From assembly GCF_025995235.1 (NCBI RefSeq), contig NZ_BAPT01000025.1, positions 1 through 64,000 of the forward strand: a stretch of 64,000 nt of DNA, read 5' to 3'. This DNA is from Ameyamaea chiangmaiensis. Its GTDB lineage: Bacteria; Pseudomonadota; Alphaproteobacteria; Acetobacterales; Acetobacteraceae. The position numbers were made by a program, and so were the translations under genes. The notes beneath the pieces were generated by a model, which was given only the letters and a program-made list of their open reading frames with translations, did not search any database and was not told the origin of the DNA. Shown here piece after piece: positions 33,206-44,280 of the stretch (within the stretch, counting starts at the first letter, position 1; the number at the start of each line of letters is the position of its first letter).

Positions 33206-35143
33206 TCAGAGCGGGGCGTAGATCGCGCCCAGATAATCGGGTGTGCCGTCGATCCGCCGCAGATGCGGATAGCGGGGTCCGTCATGATACGGAATGGTCA
33301 CGTTCATGACGTGATCGGCCGCCTTGACCACAAGACGGATGTCCTGCTTCGGGTTCGTGTGCGCGTCCTTGATGGCGTGGCGCAGACGGTCGTCGGTGTA
33401 GGCCATGTCGTTGACCGCGATGATCGTCTCGCCCGAGGTCAGACCGGCCTTGTAGGCGGGGCTCATCCAGTGCATGCGCGTCATCGTTCCGTCTTTCTTG
33501 ACGATCATGCCGAGCGAGAACGTGACGTCCACCATGTGCATCTGCTCTTCGCGCGCCTTGATGAACGATGTCGGTTCGTCGGTATAGACGAGCGCGTAGC
33601 CGCCATTCTTCAGGCCATCGAGCGGCGCGTGCGGCTGGATCGTGTCCAGTCGGTCATGAAGGAATTTCGCCCAGTCATAGGGCTGGACGTTGTTCAGCGC
33701 GGCGACCACGTCATCGAAGGTATAGGGGCTGGTGACGACGCTGGCATTGTTGGTCGCGAAGAACGTGCCGGCGAAGTCGTTGAGCGACTTGCGGTTGTCG
33801 GACAGTTTGCGGATCAGCGTGTCGGCGTCCAGCCAGACGAGCTGACCCTCGACGTAGTAATCCTCCGACCGCTGCCAGTCACGCCATGACAGCGGCGTGC
33901 GCTGCGCGATAACCGGGTCGTTGGTGGTGTCCTCCAGCGGACGCCAGACGCGGCCGGTCTGGTTGTCGTAGGACGCGGCCATGTACGCCAGGGCGTCATA
34001 ACCCTGCTCCTTCGTCACAAGGCCCGAACGGGCGGCCAGCACGTTGCCCCAGTACTGCGTCTGGCCTTCATAGACCCACAGCAGGGAGCCGCGTTGCGGT
34101 GTGTTGAAATTGGCGGCCCAGAGATCGGCGGGGCGGCGATACTTGCCGTTCCACGAATGGGTGTACTCGTGGGCCAGAAGATCGCGCTCGGGAAAGGTCT
34201 TGTCCCACTCGGTGAAATATCCGGGATCGGCGGCGTTTTCGCTCGACTGGTGATGTTCAAGGCCGATCATGCCCAGCTCATCCGTCAGGGCGAGCAAAAA
34301 GTCGTAGTGGTCGTAATGGTGCGATCGGAACAGGGCTGTGGCCTGCTTCACAAGCGCCTTGTGCGCCTCGATCTGCTCTGGTTTGGCGTTCAGGGAGTCC
34401 GGGTCGTCGGCCATGACATTCAGCGTCACGGGCACATGATCGGGGCCGGTCAGGTCAAATTTGCGGAAATAGCGGCCAGAGTACAGCGGGGAATCAACCA
34501 GTGTGTTGTACGTCGTGGCGTTGAACCGTGTTTCGTCGCCGGGGGCGGGCGAACGCAACGCGGTGCCGATCTGCCAGCCATGCGGCACCTTCACGCTCGC
34601 CTCGACCGGGATACCGCGCGTGAAATAACCGGCCGGATAAAGCGAGACCTGGTCCCACTGGACGTTGACCATCGATGGCGTCATGACGACCCGGCCCTCC
34701 TTGGGCGTGACCGGTGTCAGGATCTGGAAGTGCAGGTCGAGTGTCGCTGTTGTGGCTGAGACCGGGATGTGGAAGGCGGCAACATTGACCGTGTCGCGCG
34801 TCCACGCGATCGCCTTGCCGGCGGCCTCGACCCGAAGGCTGGCCAACTGTTCGATGACCCCCGTTGGCGAGTGGTCACCAGGTATCCACATCGGATACAG
34901 CACCACCATCTCGCCCTTCTGGGCGGCCTCTTTCGGGACGGAGATCGTCTCGTGTACCGACAGGACATGATGCGCGGTGTCCGTCGCGTCGACCGATACG
35001 GTCAGTGTGCCGGGAAACGGCGTGTCGCGCGGCTCGGCGATGGTCGGCGGCATCGGCAACGGCGCGGGCTGAGGCTGGGCGAAGGTGGGCGAGACGAGGG
35101 CGCTGAACGCGCCCAGGGTCGTCAGAAGGCGCAGACGTGACAT
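33206..35143 (-). CDS. M61 family metallopeptidase with PDZ domain, exported (645 aa)
   Basis: Glycyl-aminopeptidase-like zinc peptidase. A signal peptide covers about residues 1-22 (LRLLTTLGAFSALVSPTFAQ). LLAHEYTHSWNGKYRRPADL (near residue 326) is the HExxH zinc site, and LLWVYEGQTQYWG matches the downstream catalytic Glu region of M61. A PDZ domain follows near residue 555 (MSPAYKAGLTSGETIIAVND). It presumably acts in the periplasm. The gene is followed by tyrS in convergent orientation and has no operon partner. Confidence 0.92.
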   Translation of the reverse strand: MSRLRLLTTLGAFSALVSPTFAQPQPAPLPMPPTIAEPRDTPFPGTLTVSVDATDTAHHVLSVHETISVPKEAAQKGEMVVLYPMWIPGDHSPTGVIEQLASLRVEAAGKAIAWTRDTVNVAAFHIPVSATTATLDLHFQILTPVTPKEGRVVMTPSMVNVQWDQVSLYPAGYFTRGIPVEASVKVPHGWQIGTALRSPAPGDETRFNATTYNTLVDSPLYSGRYFRKFDLTGPDHVPVTLNVMADDPDSLNAKPEQIEAHKALVKQATALFRSHHYDHYDFLLALTDELGMIGLEHHQSSENAADPGYFTEWDKTFPERDLLAHEYTHSWNGKYRRPADLWAANFNTPQRGSLLWVYEGQTQYWGNVLAARSGLVTKEQGYDALAYMAASYDNQTGRVWRPLEDTTNDPVIAQRTPLSWRDWQRSEDYYVEGQLVWLDADTLIRKLSDNRKSLNDFAGTFFATNNASVVTSPYTFDDVVAALNNVQPYDWAKFLHDRLDTIQPHAPLDGLKNGGYALVYTDEPTSFIKAREEQMHMVDVTFSLGMIVKKDGTMTRMHWMSPAYKAGLTSGETIIAVNDMAYTDDRLRHAIKDAHTNPKQDIRLVVKAADHVMNVTIPYHDGPRYPHLRRIDGTPDYLGAIYAPL

Positions 35144-35266
35144 AAGGCGGACATCCCTGGCTGGGGTCTTCGGGTGTCCCAGCGGTACTCATCTCGGGCT
35201 GATCAGGCAAGGGAGGACGCCCGTATGGCGCGGCGTCCGGACGGGCGGTACGCCGCGCGGTGCTGC

Positions 35267-36199
35267 CTACAGCCGTTTGATGCAGCGAAAGCCGATATGC
35301 GAGGTGGGGCTGTCGGTCGCCTGCGGATAACGCGCCGCCGGCCGATAACGGCGGCAATAGTTCGGCGCGCACAGGTGCGAGCCACCCTTGACGACCTTGC
35401 GCGGCGTGCGCAGCGCGGGCGGCATCGAGGGGTCGAGGCTCTCCTCCCGCGTACCCGGCCGCGTCCGAGGGGGACCGCAGCATGCGCGCTCATCGGTCGT
35501 CCGGGTCGTGAACCAGTCCGTGGTCCATTCCCACACATTGCCGATCATGTCGTGCAGGCCATAAGGGTTCGCGGGAAACGCACCGATCGGCGACGTTCGG
35601 GCAAAACCATCCTCCAGCGTGTTCTCCCACGGGAAACGGCCCTGCCAGTAATTCGCCATGAAGTGCCCGCCCGGGGCGAGTTCGTCGCCCCAGGCGTACT
35701 CCGCGCCTTCGAGGCCGCCCCTGGCCGCATATTCCCACTCCGCCTCGGTCGGCAGCGCCTTGCCCGCCCAGTGCGCATAGGCCTGCGCGTCCTCGTAGGC
35801 GATCTGGACCACAGGGTGGGTGGCCCGATCCTCGATCGTGCTGTCGGGTCCTTCGGGGTGACGCCAGCAGGCACCGGCGATGAAACGCCACCACGCGGCG
35901 GGCTGGCCTGGCGGTACGGGGCCGGGCGGTGACACGAATACGGCCGAGCCCGCCTGTGCGTCGGCGACCGACAGGCCGGGATAGGCGTCCGGATCGGGCG
36001 GCGTTTCGGCGAAGGTGCGATAGCCGGTCTCTGCGACGAAGTGGGCGAACTGCGCGTTCGTGACGGGATGTTCGTCGATCAGGAAATCATCGACCTCGGC
36101 CACGCGTCGCGGGGCTTCCTCGGGATAGTGGCGGTCCGAGCCCATCAGAAAGCGGCCGCGGCACAGGCGCACCATGGAAGAGGCAAAGGTCGGGGACAT
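35267..36199 (-). CDS. Formylglycine-generating enzyme (sulfatase-modifying factor, 310 aa)
   Basis: Copper-dependent oxidase that converts the active-site Cys of sulfatases to formylglycine. The FGE-sulfatase fold is clear (GRFLMGSD, DEHPVTNAQFAHFV, LPTEAEWEYAARGG, DMIGNVWEWTTDWF). GGSHLCAPNYCRRYRPAARY keeps both catalytic Cys (277 and 282), so it is a genuine FGE, not a Cys-less paralogue. It has no signal peptide, consistent with action in the cytoplasm before export. It is divergent from a Cys-type sulfatase, its probable substrate. The start may be the ATG at 36199 or the adjoining GTG at 36202. Confidence 0.92.
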   Translation of the reverse strand: MSPTFASSMVRLCRGRFLMGSDRHYPEEAPRRVAEVDDFLIDEHPVTNAQFAHFVAETGYRTFAETPPDPDAYPGLSVADAQAGSAVFVSPPGPVPPGQPAAWWRFIAGACWRHPEGPDSTIEDRATHPVVQIAYEDAQAYAHWAGKALPTEAEWEYAARGGLEGAEYAWGDELAPGGHFMANYWQGRFPWENTLEDGFARTSPIGAFPANPYGLHDMIGNVWEWTTDWFTTRTTDERACCGPPRTRPGTREESLDPSMPPALRTPRKVVKGGSHLCAPNYCRRYRPAARYPQATDSPTSHIGFRCIKRL

Positions 36200-36297
36200 C
36201 ACTCGTCTTGTGCGTGCGCGGCGGTCGTGCGCGTTGACAACGGCCTACTATACTTCAAAACGTCGCGTCTGTCCGCCCTGCACCGTGAGAAGCATTT

Positions 36298-37803
36298 GTG
36301 AGAACACCCATCACCCGCCGCGCCCTGCTGTCCGCCGGCGTCTCACTGTCGGTGTGGCGCGCCACGGGCGGCCGGGCCGCGACAACCGATCCCGCCCGTT
36401 ATCGGTCCCGGCGGCCGAATATCCTGTTCCTGCTGGCCGATGACTGGTCTTGGACCGGTGCGCGCGACCACGATGATCTCGCACTGCAGATCCCGACCTA
36501 CCGACGATTGTGCGAGGAGGGCGTGCGCTTTTCCAACGCGTTCGTCGCCTGTCCGTCCTGTTCGGCGTCGCGGGCGTCGATCCTGACGGGCCAGTGGCCG
36601 TGGGAGCTTGCCGAGGGGGCCAATCTGGCCGGCACGCTGGACGCGCATTATCAGGTCTATCCGGACTTGCTCGAACACAGCGGCTATTTCGTCGGCATGA
36701 CGCGTAAGGGCTGGGGACCGGGCCAGCTTGCGCCGGGGCACCGGACGCAGAACCCGGCCGGACAACACTATGACGATTTCCGGACCTTCCTCGCCGAGCG
36801 TCCGGAGGGCGCGCCGTTCTGCTTCTGGTTCGGCAGCCACGACCCTCACCGGCCTTATGAGATCGACCGTGGAGCGCACGCGGGCATTGAGTCCAGCCGC
36901 TTCACCGTGCCGCCCTATCTGCCCGACGTGCCCGAGGTGCGCGGCGACATGGCCGATTATGCGTTTGGGGTCGAGCGGTTCAATCGCGACTGCGGGGCGT
37001 TGCTGGCCCAGCTCGAAGCCACGGGCGAACTGGATAACACGCTGATCGTGATGACGGGCGACAATGGCTGGCCGTTTCCCCGCGCCAAGGCGTCGCTTTA
37101 TGACTCGGGGCTGCATGTGCCGTTCGTGGTGCGCTGGGGCGGGATCGACCGTCCGGGGCGCGTTGTCGATGCGATCGTCAGCACGACCGATCTGGCGCCC
37201 ACGTTCCTGACGCTCGCCGGTGTCGCCATTCCGCGCGACATGGTCGGTGCCAGCCTGCTGCCGTGGCTGGACGGGGAGGGGACATGCCCTGACCGGTCCT
37301 ATACGCTGGCGGGCATGGAGCGCCACATGGATGTCCGGCAGGTCATCGGCTGGGGCTATCCGATGCGTGCGATCCGCACCAGGGACTACCTCTATATCCG
37401 TAATTTCGAGCCGTCGCGGGCGCCGGCCGGCGTCGCCAGCCAGCATCCGCAGACGACCGACAGCCTGACGCGCAACGTCTATGCCGGCTATGGCGATATC
37501 GATCAGGGACGGTCGAAGGCGTATATCGTCTCACATCGCGACGATCCGGCGGTCAGGCCCTACTTCGATCGTGCGACGGGGCTGCGCCCGGAGCGCGAAC
37601 TCTATCGGATCGCGCAGGATCCTTACGATATGACCAATGTCGCGGCGTTGCCGGCCTACGCGGCGATCGTCCGGCAACTGGACGACGAACTGAACCGGGC
37701 TCTCCGCCGCACCGGGGATCCCCGGATCGAGGGGCAGGGCGGCGTGTTCGATCATTACCCCACCTATAACGATCCCGGATTCAAAAGACCCGACGTCATC
37801 TGA
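36298..37803 (+). CDS. Sulfatase, Tat-exported, Cys-type (501 aa)
   Basis: Hydrolyses sulfate esters or sulfamates, probably in the periplasm. The GTG start at 36298 follows GAGAAG. A twin-arginine signal (TRRALLSAGVSL) is at the N-terminus. RRPNILFLLADDWSW gives the first metal ligands, CSASR (88-92) is the C-x-A-x-R formylglycine motif, and TGDNGWPF supplies later metal ligands. It resembles heparan-sulfamidase-type sulfatases. The adjacent FGE would modify Cys88 before Tat export. The natural substrate is unknown. Confidence 0.92.
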   Translation: MRTPITRRALLSAGVSLSVWRATGGRAATTDPARYRSRRPNILFLLADDWSWTGARDHDDLALQIPTYRRLCEEGVRFSNAFVACPSCSASRASILTGQWPWELAEGANLAGTLDAHYQVYPDLLEHSGYFVGMTRKGWGPGQLAPGHRTQNPAGQHYDDFRTFLAERPEGAPFCFWFGSHDPHRPYEIDRGAHAGIESSRFTVPPYLPDVPEVRGDMADYAFGVERFNRDCGALLAQLEATGELDNTLIVMTGDNGWPFPRAKASLYDSGLHVPFVVRWGGIDRPGRVVDAIVSTTDLAPTFLTLAGVAIPRDMVGASLLPWLDGEGTCPDRSYTLAGMERHMDVRQVIGWGYPMRAIRTRDYLYIRNFEPSRAPAGVASQHPQTTDSLTRNVYAGYGDIDQGRSKAYIVSHRDDPAVRPYFDRATGLRPERELYRIAQDPYDMTNVAALPAYAAIVRQLDDELNRALRRTGDPRIEGQGGVFDHYPTYNDPGFKRPDVI

Positions 37804-37825
37804 TCGCGACGCGGTAACGACGGCC

Positions 37826-39379
37826 CTACAGCACGCCGGTCCACAACGCGCGCTCGTCCCCACGGGGGTCGGACTGAACGTCGGAGCGGGCGTTGAACAC
37901 CATGGTCTGGCGTGTCGTGGGGTCGTAGGACGGCCAGACCACGCCACGATCGGGGCGCAGGTCCTCGATGAACGCGATCCAGCGGGCGTGCATTTCGCGG
38001 GCAAGGTCGGGCGCGCGCAGTTTCGGCCCGTTGACCAGCCGCGTGACGTGGCTATGGGTGATGTCCCAGACATAGGCCAGTTCGGCGGCATGCGGGGCGA
38101 GCCCGACGAAGTGCCCCCGGGCGGCGGGCGTGTCGAACCGGTACATCCACACCGCGCCCCCCGCGGCCCGCTGGGCTTCGGCGACACGCAGCGTCGGAAT
38201 CCAGTATTCTTCGGCCGTCAGCAGGCGCCAGTGCCGCTCCGCCGGGTCCATAGCGGGGAAATGCGCGTCGTAGGCATCCTCCATGCGCGGCAGGTCGTCG
38301 GGGTTCATGTTGGCCACGTCGCTCCGGCGCGGGCGTTCGGCCGCCCTGTTCGCGGGCAGGAACAGGTGGCTTTCGTCGGCGTTGCTGCCGATCAGCAGCG
38401 GCAGGTCGCGGATCGCGCCGGCCTGCACCGCCGCCAGCGGGGATGTTTTCAGAAGCTGACCGTCGACGACGCTACGAAACGGAAACCGGCAGGGCGGCGC
38501 GGCGAGAAACTGTTCCTGTGCGGCCAGAAGGCGCGTCGCCGACTGTGTGCGCAGCCGCGCGGCCTCCCGATCGGGGTCGAGACCGGCCGTGGCGCAGAAG
38601 GCGCGTGCGTTGCGCGTGGCCTCATCGGGTGAAAACACCGTCTGTCCGCCGCCACTTTCCATGATCAGCCCGTGGCACAGACCGCGCCCTTCGGTCGAGG
38701 TCGCGACGGCGAGGACATTCTTGGCGCCGGCGGACTCGCCGCCGAGGACGACATGGCCGGGGTTGCCGCCGAAGGCGGCGATGTTGTCGCGCACCCAGCG
38801 CAGCGCCGCGATCTGATCGGTCAGGGCCGCATTGCCGCTGAGGGCATAGGGCGCGCCCAGAAGATCGTGCAGGGCCAGAAAGCCGAAGGCCCCTTCGCGA
38901 TAGTTCAGGGTCACGCAGACGATGCCCGCGCGGGCGAATGTCGCGCCGTCATAGGCGGTGGAGGCCGATGTGCCCCCCACGTTGCTGCCGCCATAGATCC
39001 ACACGAACACCGGCGCCTGATGCGCGTTCTCGGGTGCCCAGACATTGAGCGTCAGGCAGTCCTCGGCAATCGGCATGCCTTCGCGCAGGCGTACACCCTG
39101 CACGGGTGACGGGCCGAAGGACATCGCCGGACGCACGCCGTCCCATGTGGGCGGCGGTGGCGCGGGCCGGAAGCGACCCATGCCGCGCACGTCGCCCGCA
39201 TACGGGATGCCGCGAAAGGCGACCACGCCGTTGTCGCGCACGCCGCGCAGACGCCCCTGGCCGATCTGGACCAGATCGGGCGAGGTCCCTACCGCGCAGG
39301 CGGCAAGGGGTGCTGCCACCGACAGGCTGCCGGCGTGCAGGAAATGGCGGCGCGACAGGCCGTGGCGCGGGTTGGTCAT
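37826..39379 (-). CDS. Carboxylesterase type B (para-nitrobenzyl esterase family), exported (517 aa)
   Basis: Serine esterase with alpha/beta-hydrolase fold. A twin-arginine-like signal with possible lipobox (RRHFLHAGSL...PLAAC) is at the N-terminus. FRGIPYA, EDCLTLNVWAPE, VFVWIYGGSNVGG and the nucleophile elbow VVLGGESAGAKNVLAV are the family signatures. I choose the ATG at 39379, with AGGAG just upstream; the frame runs on to 39604 inside the neighbouring gene. The stop lies 22 bases from the convergent sulfatase stop. Substrate unknown. Confidence 0.9.
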   Translation of the reverse strand: MTNPRHGLSRRHFLHAGSLSVAAPLAACAVGTSPDLVQIGQGRLRGVRDNGVVAFRGIPYAGDVRGMGRFRPAPPPPTWDGVRPAMSFGPSPVQGVRLREGMPIAEDCLTLNVWAPENAHQAPVFVWIYGGSNVGGTSASTAYDGATFARAGIVCVTLNYREGAFGFLALHDLLGAPYALSGNAALTDQIAALRWVRDNIAAFGGNPGHVVLGGESAGAKNVLAVATSTEGRGLCHGLIMESGGGQTVFSPDEATRNARAFCATAGLDPDREAARLRTQSATRLLAAQEQFLAAPPCRFPFRSVVDGQLLKTSPLAAVQAGAIRDLPLLIGSNADESHLFLPANRAAERPRRSDVANMNPDDLPRMEDAYDAHFPAMDPAERHWRLLTAEEYWIPTLRVAEAQRAAGGAVWMYRFDTPAARGHFVGLAPHAAELAYVWDITHSHVTRLVNGPKLRAPDLAREMHARWIAFIEDLRPDRGVVWPSYDPTTRQTMVFNARSDVQSDPRGDERALWTGVL

Positions 39380-39486
39380 GGTCTCTCCTGTTACAGACGG
39401 GCAGCCTATGCCATTTCCGCGACTTGCCAAATGCCGGGCGGTTGCTATCGCTGTCGCCAGATGTCCGTGATGGGAGAACTGGTTCG

Positions 39487-40614
39487 ATGCCATCTTTTGC
39501 ACGCTGCCTTGCGCTGCCGCTTGTCGTTGTGTCGGGCGTCCTTGCCGCACCCTGTGTTCGTGCCGCCCCGCCGGAGACCGCGCCGGCTGTGCCCCCGCCG
39601 TCACCCGCTGCGCCCGCGCCCGTGCCCGCGCCAGTCGGGACGGTGACGCCGGTCATCGTGATTCACGGGGGCGCGGGCGTGATCAAGGCGGATATGTCGC
39701 CCGAGCGGCAGGCGGCGGTTCGCGCGGCGCTGGCCAAGGCGCTTCAGGCCGGTTACGCGGCCCTGACCGCCGGACAGCCGGCGCGCGATGCGGTGGAGGC
39801 GGCGATCCGGGTTCTGGAGAACGACCCCCACTTCAACGCCGGTCGCGGCGCGGTCTTCACGCATAACGGCCATAATGAGATGGACGCCGCGATGATGGAC
39901 GGCGCGACGTTGCAGGCGGGCGCGGTGGCGGGCGTGCGGCATGTGCGTAATCCCATCACCTTGGCGCGCGCGGTCATGGAACATTCCCCGCACGTGCTGC
40001 TGGTCGGGCAGGGGGCCGAGGACTTCGCCCGTAGCCAGAACATCCCGCTGGTCGACACGTCGTATTTTTGGACCCAGTATCGGTGGGACCAGTTGCAGAA
40101 GGCCCTTCACGACGACCGCGCCGCGCCCGCCGGCGACCAGTCCCATCAGCACGCGGCGCTGCCGCTGGACCGGCATTTCGGCACTGTGGGCGCCGTGGCG
40201 CTGGACACGCAGGGCCATCTGGCGGCGGGCACCTCGACCGGTGGCCTGACGGACAAGATGTGGGGGCGCGTCGGCGATTCGCCGCTGATCGGCGCCGGGA
40301 CCTACGCCAATGCCGGCTGCGCGATGTCGGGCACCGGGTGGGGCGAATTCTATATCCGCACGGTTGCGGCGCACGAGGTCTGCCTGCGCGTGACCATGAT
40401 GCACCAGTCCCTGAACACCGCCGCGCAGGACGTGATCAATCACGAAATCCCCGCCCTTGGCGGCAACGGCGGCGCGATCGTGCTGGATGCGAAGGGCGAT
40501 ATCGCCATGCCGTTCAACACCGACGGCATGTATCGCGGCTGGATCGGGCGCGACGGCGTGGCGCACATCGCGATCTTCCCCGCCGAGGGACCGCAATCCG
40601 TCCCGGCACCGTAA
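39487..40614 (+). CDS. iaaA: Isoaspartyl peptidase / L-asparaginase, Ntn-hydrolase type (375 aa)
   Basis: Self-cleaving N-terminal nucleophile hydrolase that removes isoaspartyl residues and cleaves asparagine. The N-terminal 26 residues look like a signal peptide, followed by a Pro/Ala-rich linker (about 27-50). PVIVIHGGAGVI opens the enzyme, HFNAGRGAVFTHNGHNEMDA is conserved, and autocleavage would occur before Thr233 in HFGTVGAVALD. GTSTGGLTDKMWGRVGDSPL and GTGWGEFYIR complete the active site. The signal peptide suggests a periplasmic enzyme. Confidence 0.92.
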   Translation: MPSFARCLALPLVVVSGVLAAPCVRAAPPETAPAVPPPSPAAPAPVPAPVGTVTPVIVIHGGAGVIKADMSPERQAAVRAALAKALQAGYAALTAGQPARDAVEAAIRVLENDPHFNAGRGAVFTHNGHNEMDAAMMDGATLQAGAVAGVRHVRNPITLARAVMEHSPHVLLVGQGAEDFARSQNIPLVDTSYFWTQYRWDQLQKALHDDRAAPAGDQSHQHAALPLDRHFGTVGAVALDTQGHLAAGTSTGGLTDKMWGRVGDSPLIGAGTYANAGCAMSGTGWGEFYIRTVAAHEVCLRVTMMHQSLNTAAQDVINHEIPALGGNGGAIVLDAKGDIAMPFNTDGMYRGWIGRDGVAHIAIFPAEGPQSVPAP

Positions 40615-40731
40615 CGGGGCATGGCCGGGGTGCGGTTGAAAAACCGCCAGGTCGCCTACATATTCGCGTGATGCCCGGCGGAGGTGCGCCGGAGAGTATG
40701 TGTCTGAAGTGTCAAGGAGAAAACCCGTTCC

Positions 40732-42597
<1,866 letters not shown>

Positions 42598-42618
42598 CAA
42601 GCGGCTCCCTCGGGAAAC

Positions 42619-42655
42619 GGGCCGTCCCCGCGCGGGTTATGTGCGGGGACGGCCC
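42619..42655. terminator. GC-rich hairpin after htpG
   Basis: A 13-bp perfect stem (42619-42631 with 42643-42655, arm GGGCCGTCCCCGC) lies 22 bases after the htpG stop. No T-tract follows, so termination would be weak; it may instead protect the htpG 3' end. Confidence 0.5.
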
Positions 42656-42684
42656 CATCCCGAAGGTAATATGGAAAGGTCGCG

Positions 42685-43149
42685 ATGGTAGCGGTTCTGT
42701 TCGTCTGTACCGGCAACATCTGCCGGTCCCCTCTGGCCGAAGCCGCCCTGCGCGATCTGTGCGCGCGTGAGGGGCTGGACGTGACAGTCGACTCGGCTGG
42801 CACCGGTCGCTGGCATATCGGCGACCCGCCCGACCGCCGCGCGCGTGCCGTGGCGCGTGAAGCAGGACTGACCATCGACGCGTATCAGGCGCGCGTGGTG
42901 ACGCCGTCTGATTTCGAGCGGTTTACCCACATCGTGGCGCTCGACCGTTCGCACCTTGCCGCGTTGCGTCGCATGGCGCCCGCGGGCAGTCCGGCGCGTG
43001 TATCGCTGCTGCTGGATCATGTCGCGGGGCGCGCCGGGCAAGACGTGGCGGACCCGTATTACGGCACGCTTGAGGATTTCCGCGTCACGTGGCGCGATGT
43101 GCGTGACGGTGCCGACGCGCTGCTGCCCCTTTTGCGTCAGGCACCGTAA
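42685..43149 (+). CDS. Low-molecular-weight protein tyrosine phosphatase (154 aa)
   Basis: Phosphatase with the P-loop VCTGNICRSP near the N-terminus (Cys8, Arg14) and the general-acid Asp in ADPYYGTLEDF (about residue 122). Length is typical. It follows htpG after an 87-base gap that contains a hairpin, and ends 10 bases from a convergent gene. LMW-PTPs often act with tyrosine kinases in polysaccharide export, but no such kinase is in the window. Confidence 0.94.
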   Translation: MVAVLFVCTGNICRSPLAEAALRDLCAREGLDVTVDSAGTGRWHIGDPPDRRARAVAREAGLTIDAYQARVVTPSDFERFTHIVALDRSHLAALRRMAPAGSPARVSLLLDHVAGRAGQDVADPYYGTLEDFRVTWRDVRDGADALLPLLRQAP

Positions 43150-43158
43150 CCGATCCTG

Positions 43159-44280
43159 TCAGGGAACGGGTGCGCCTGCCTTGAGATAGGGCTTCAGATC
43201 CGCCCAGCGGACGGTCGCCGGGTGCTCCGGTGTGCAGGCATGGCACCCGCCGTCATAGGCGCTGAAATGCACCTCGATGCCATCCGGGGTCAGGAACCAT
43301 TGGGCAGGGTCGACGAATTTTTTCATAAACTCGCCTGTCAGGCCCGCTTCCCAGTGCGCGGGAATGCTCTGCCCAGCCGCGCGTATCGTACTCACCGCAG
43401 CGGCGAGCGGAGCAATATCGGCCTCGGGCACGGCATCCGACGCATCGGTCGGACGCCAGCCCTGCGCCCAGACGCTGCGGAACAGCAGGAGCCGCAGAGG
43501 CGCTTTCCATGCGTCACCGGGGCCGAACAGGTCGGCCGGGGCAAGAGCGCGGGGCGGCACTTGCATGACGCGCGTATCGCCGCCGGCCCAGAACAGGCCG
43601 TGCGCGGCCCCGTGGCAATATTCGTCGTTCGACCACGCGACACTGATCGCCTGCTGGTTGGCCAGCCCGATCGCATACTCGGTCGACAGGTCGCGGTCGT
43701 GGCAGTCGTCCGCGCCCGCCACCGGGATCGCGCGGGTCATCTGCCGGTTCCACGCGATCGCCGACGCCGTCGTGGCATCGTCGATCTGCGGCCAGGCAAC
43801 ATGCGCGATCGAGAGGCCCGGCACCTGGCCCATATCGTCGGACCGCTTGCCGACAATGGGCGTGACGCTGAACAGATCGAGACGATTGAAGCGGTAAGGG
43901 CCGATCTGCCTGCCGACCTGTGCCAGTTGCTCCAGCCGACGGAGATACTGATCCTGCAGGCAGGAGCGTGGTGACGGGGCGTTGTCCGGACCGCCCGGAA
44001 TCGCCGGTGGCAATGATGTGCACAGGGTGCTCGAGGCGTTGAGCCAGCTTTGTTCGGACCGGGCGAGGTCGCGCACCCCCTGCGGGCCGAGCAGCGCGCG
44101 CCGCTGCTGGTACAGCGCGCCGAGGCGCGTATCGAGATCGGACAGATCCTGATCGGAACAGACCAGTGTCTCGCGCGCGGTATTGGCGGCGGCGCAGTCG
44201 AAACTCGCCGCGTGGGCCGGTCGACAGGCCGCCCCGGACAAGGCCATCACGGTCACGACGGCCATCGCTGTGCGGATCAT
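43159..44280 (-). CDS. Exported LprI-like (lysozyme inhibitor family) domain protein (373 aa)
   Basis: A signal peptide covers about residues 1-24 (MALSGAACRPAHAA). Residues 26-105 form the LprI/DUF1311 pattern, FDCAAANTARETLVCSD, LDTRLGALYQQRRAL and SEQSWLNAS with paired Cys. The C-terminal half (about 120-373) resembles DUF3298/RsiV-like extracellular domains (DDATTASAIAWNRQM, WSNDEYCHGAAHG, PADLF). Likely a periplasmic, disulfide-bonded protein. Its ATG overlaps the radA stop (ATGA). Function is not established. Confidence 0.75.
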   Translation of the reverse strand: MIRTAMAVVTVMALSGAACRPAHAASFDCAAANTARETLVCSDQDLSDLDTRLGALYQQRRALLGPQGVRDLARSEQSWLNASSTLCTSLPPAIPGGPDNAPSPRSCLQDQYLRRLEQLAQVGRQIGPYRFNRLDLFSVTPIVGKRSDDMGQVPGLSIAHVAWPQIDDATTASAIAWNRQMTRAIPVAGADDCHDRDLSTEYAIGLANQQAISVAWSNDEYCHGAAHGLFWAGGDTRVMQVPPRALAPADLFGPGDAWKAPLRLLLFRSVWAQGWRPTDASDAVPEADIAPLAAAVSTIRAAGQSIPAHWEAGLTGEFMKKFVDPAQWFLTPDGIEVHFSAYDGGCHACTPEHPATVRWADLKPYLKAGAPVP

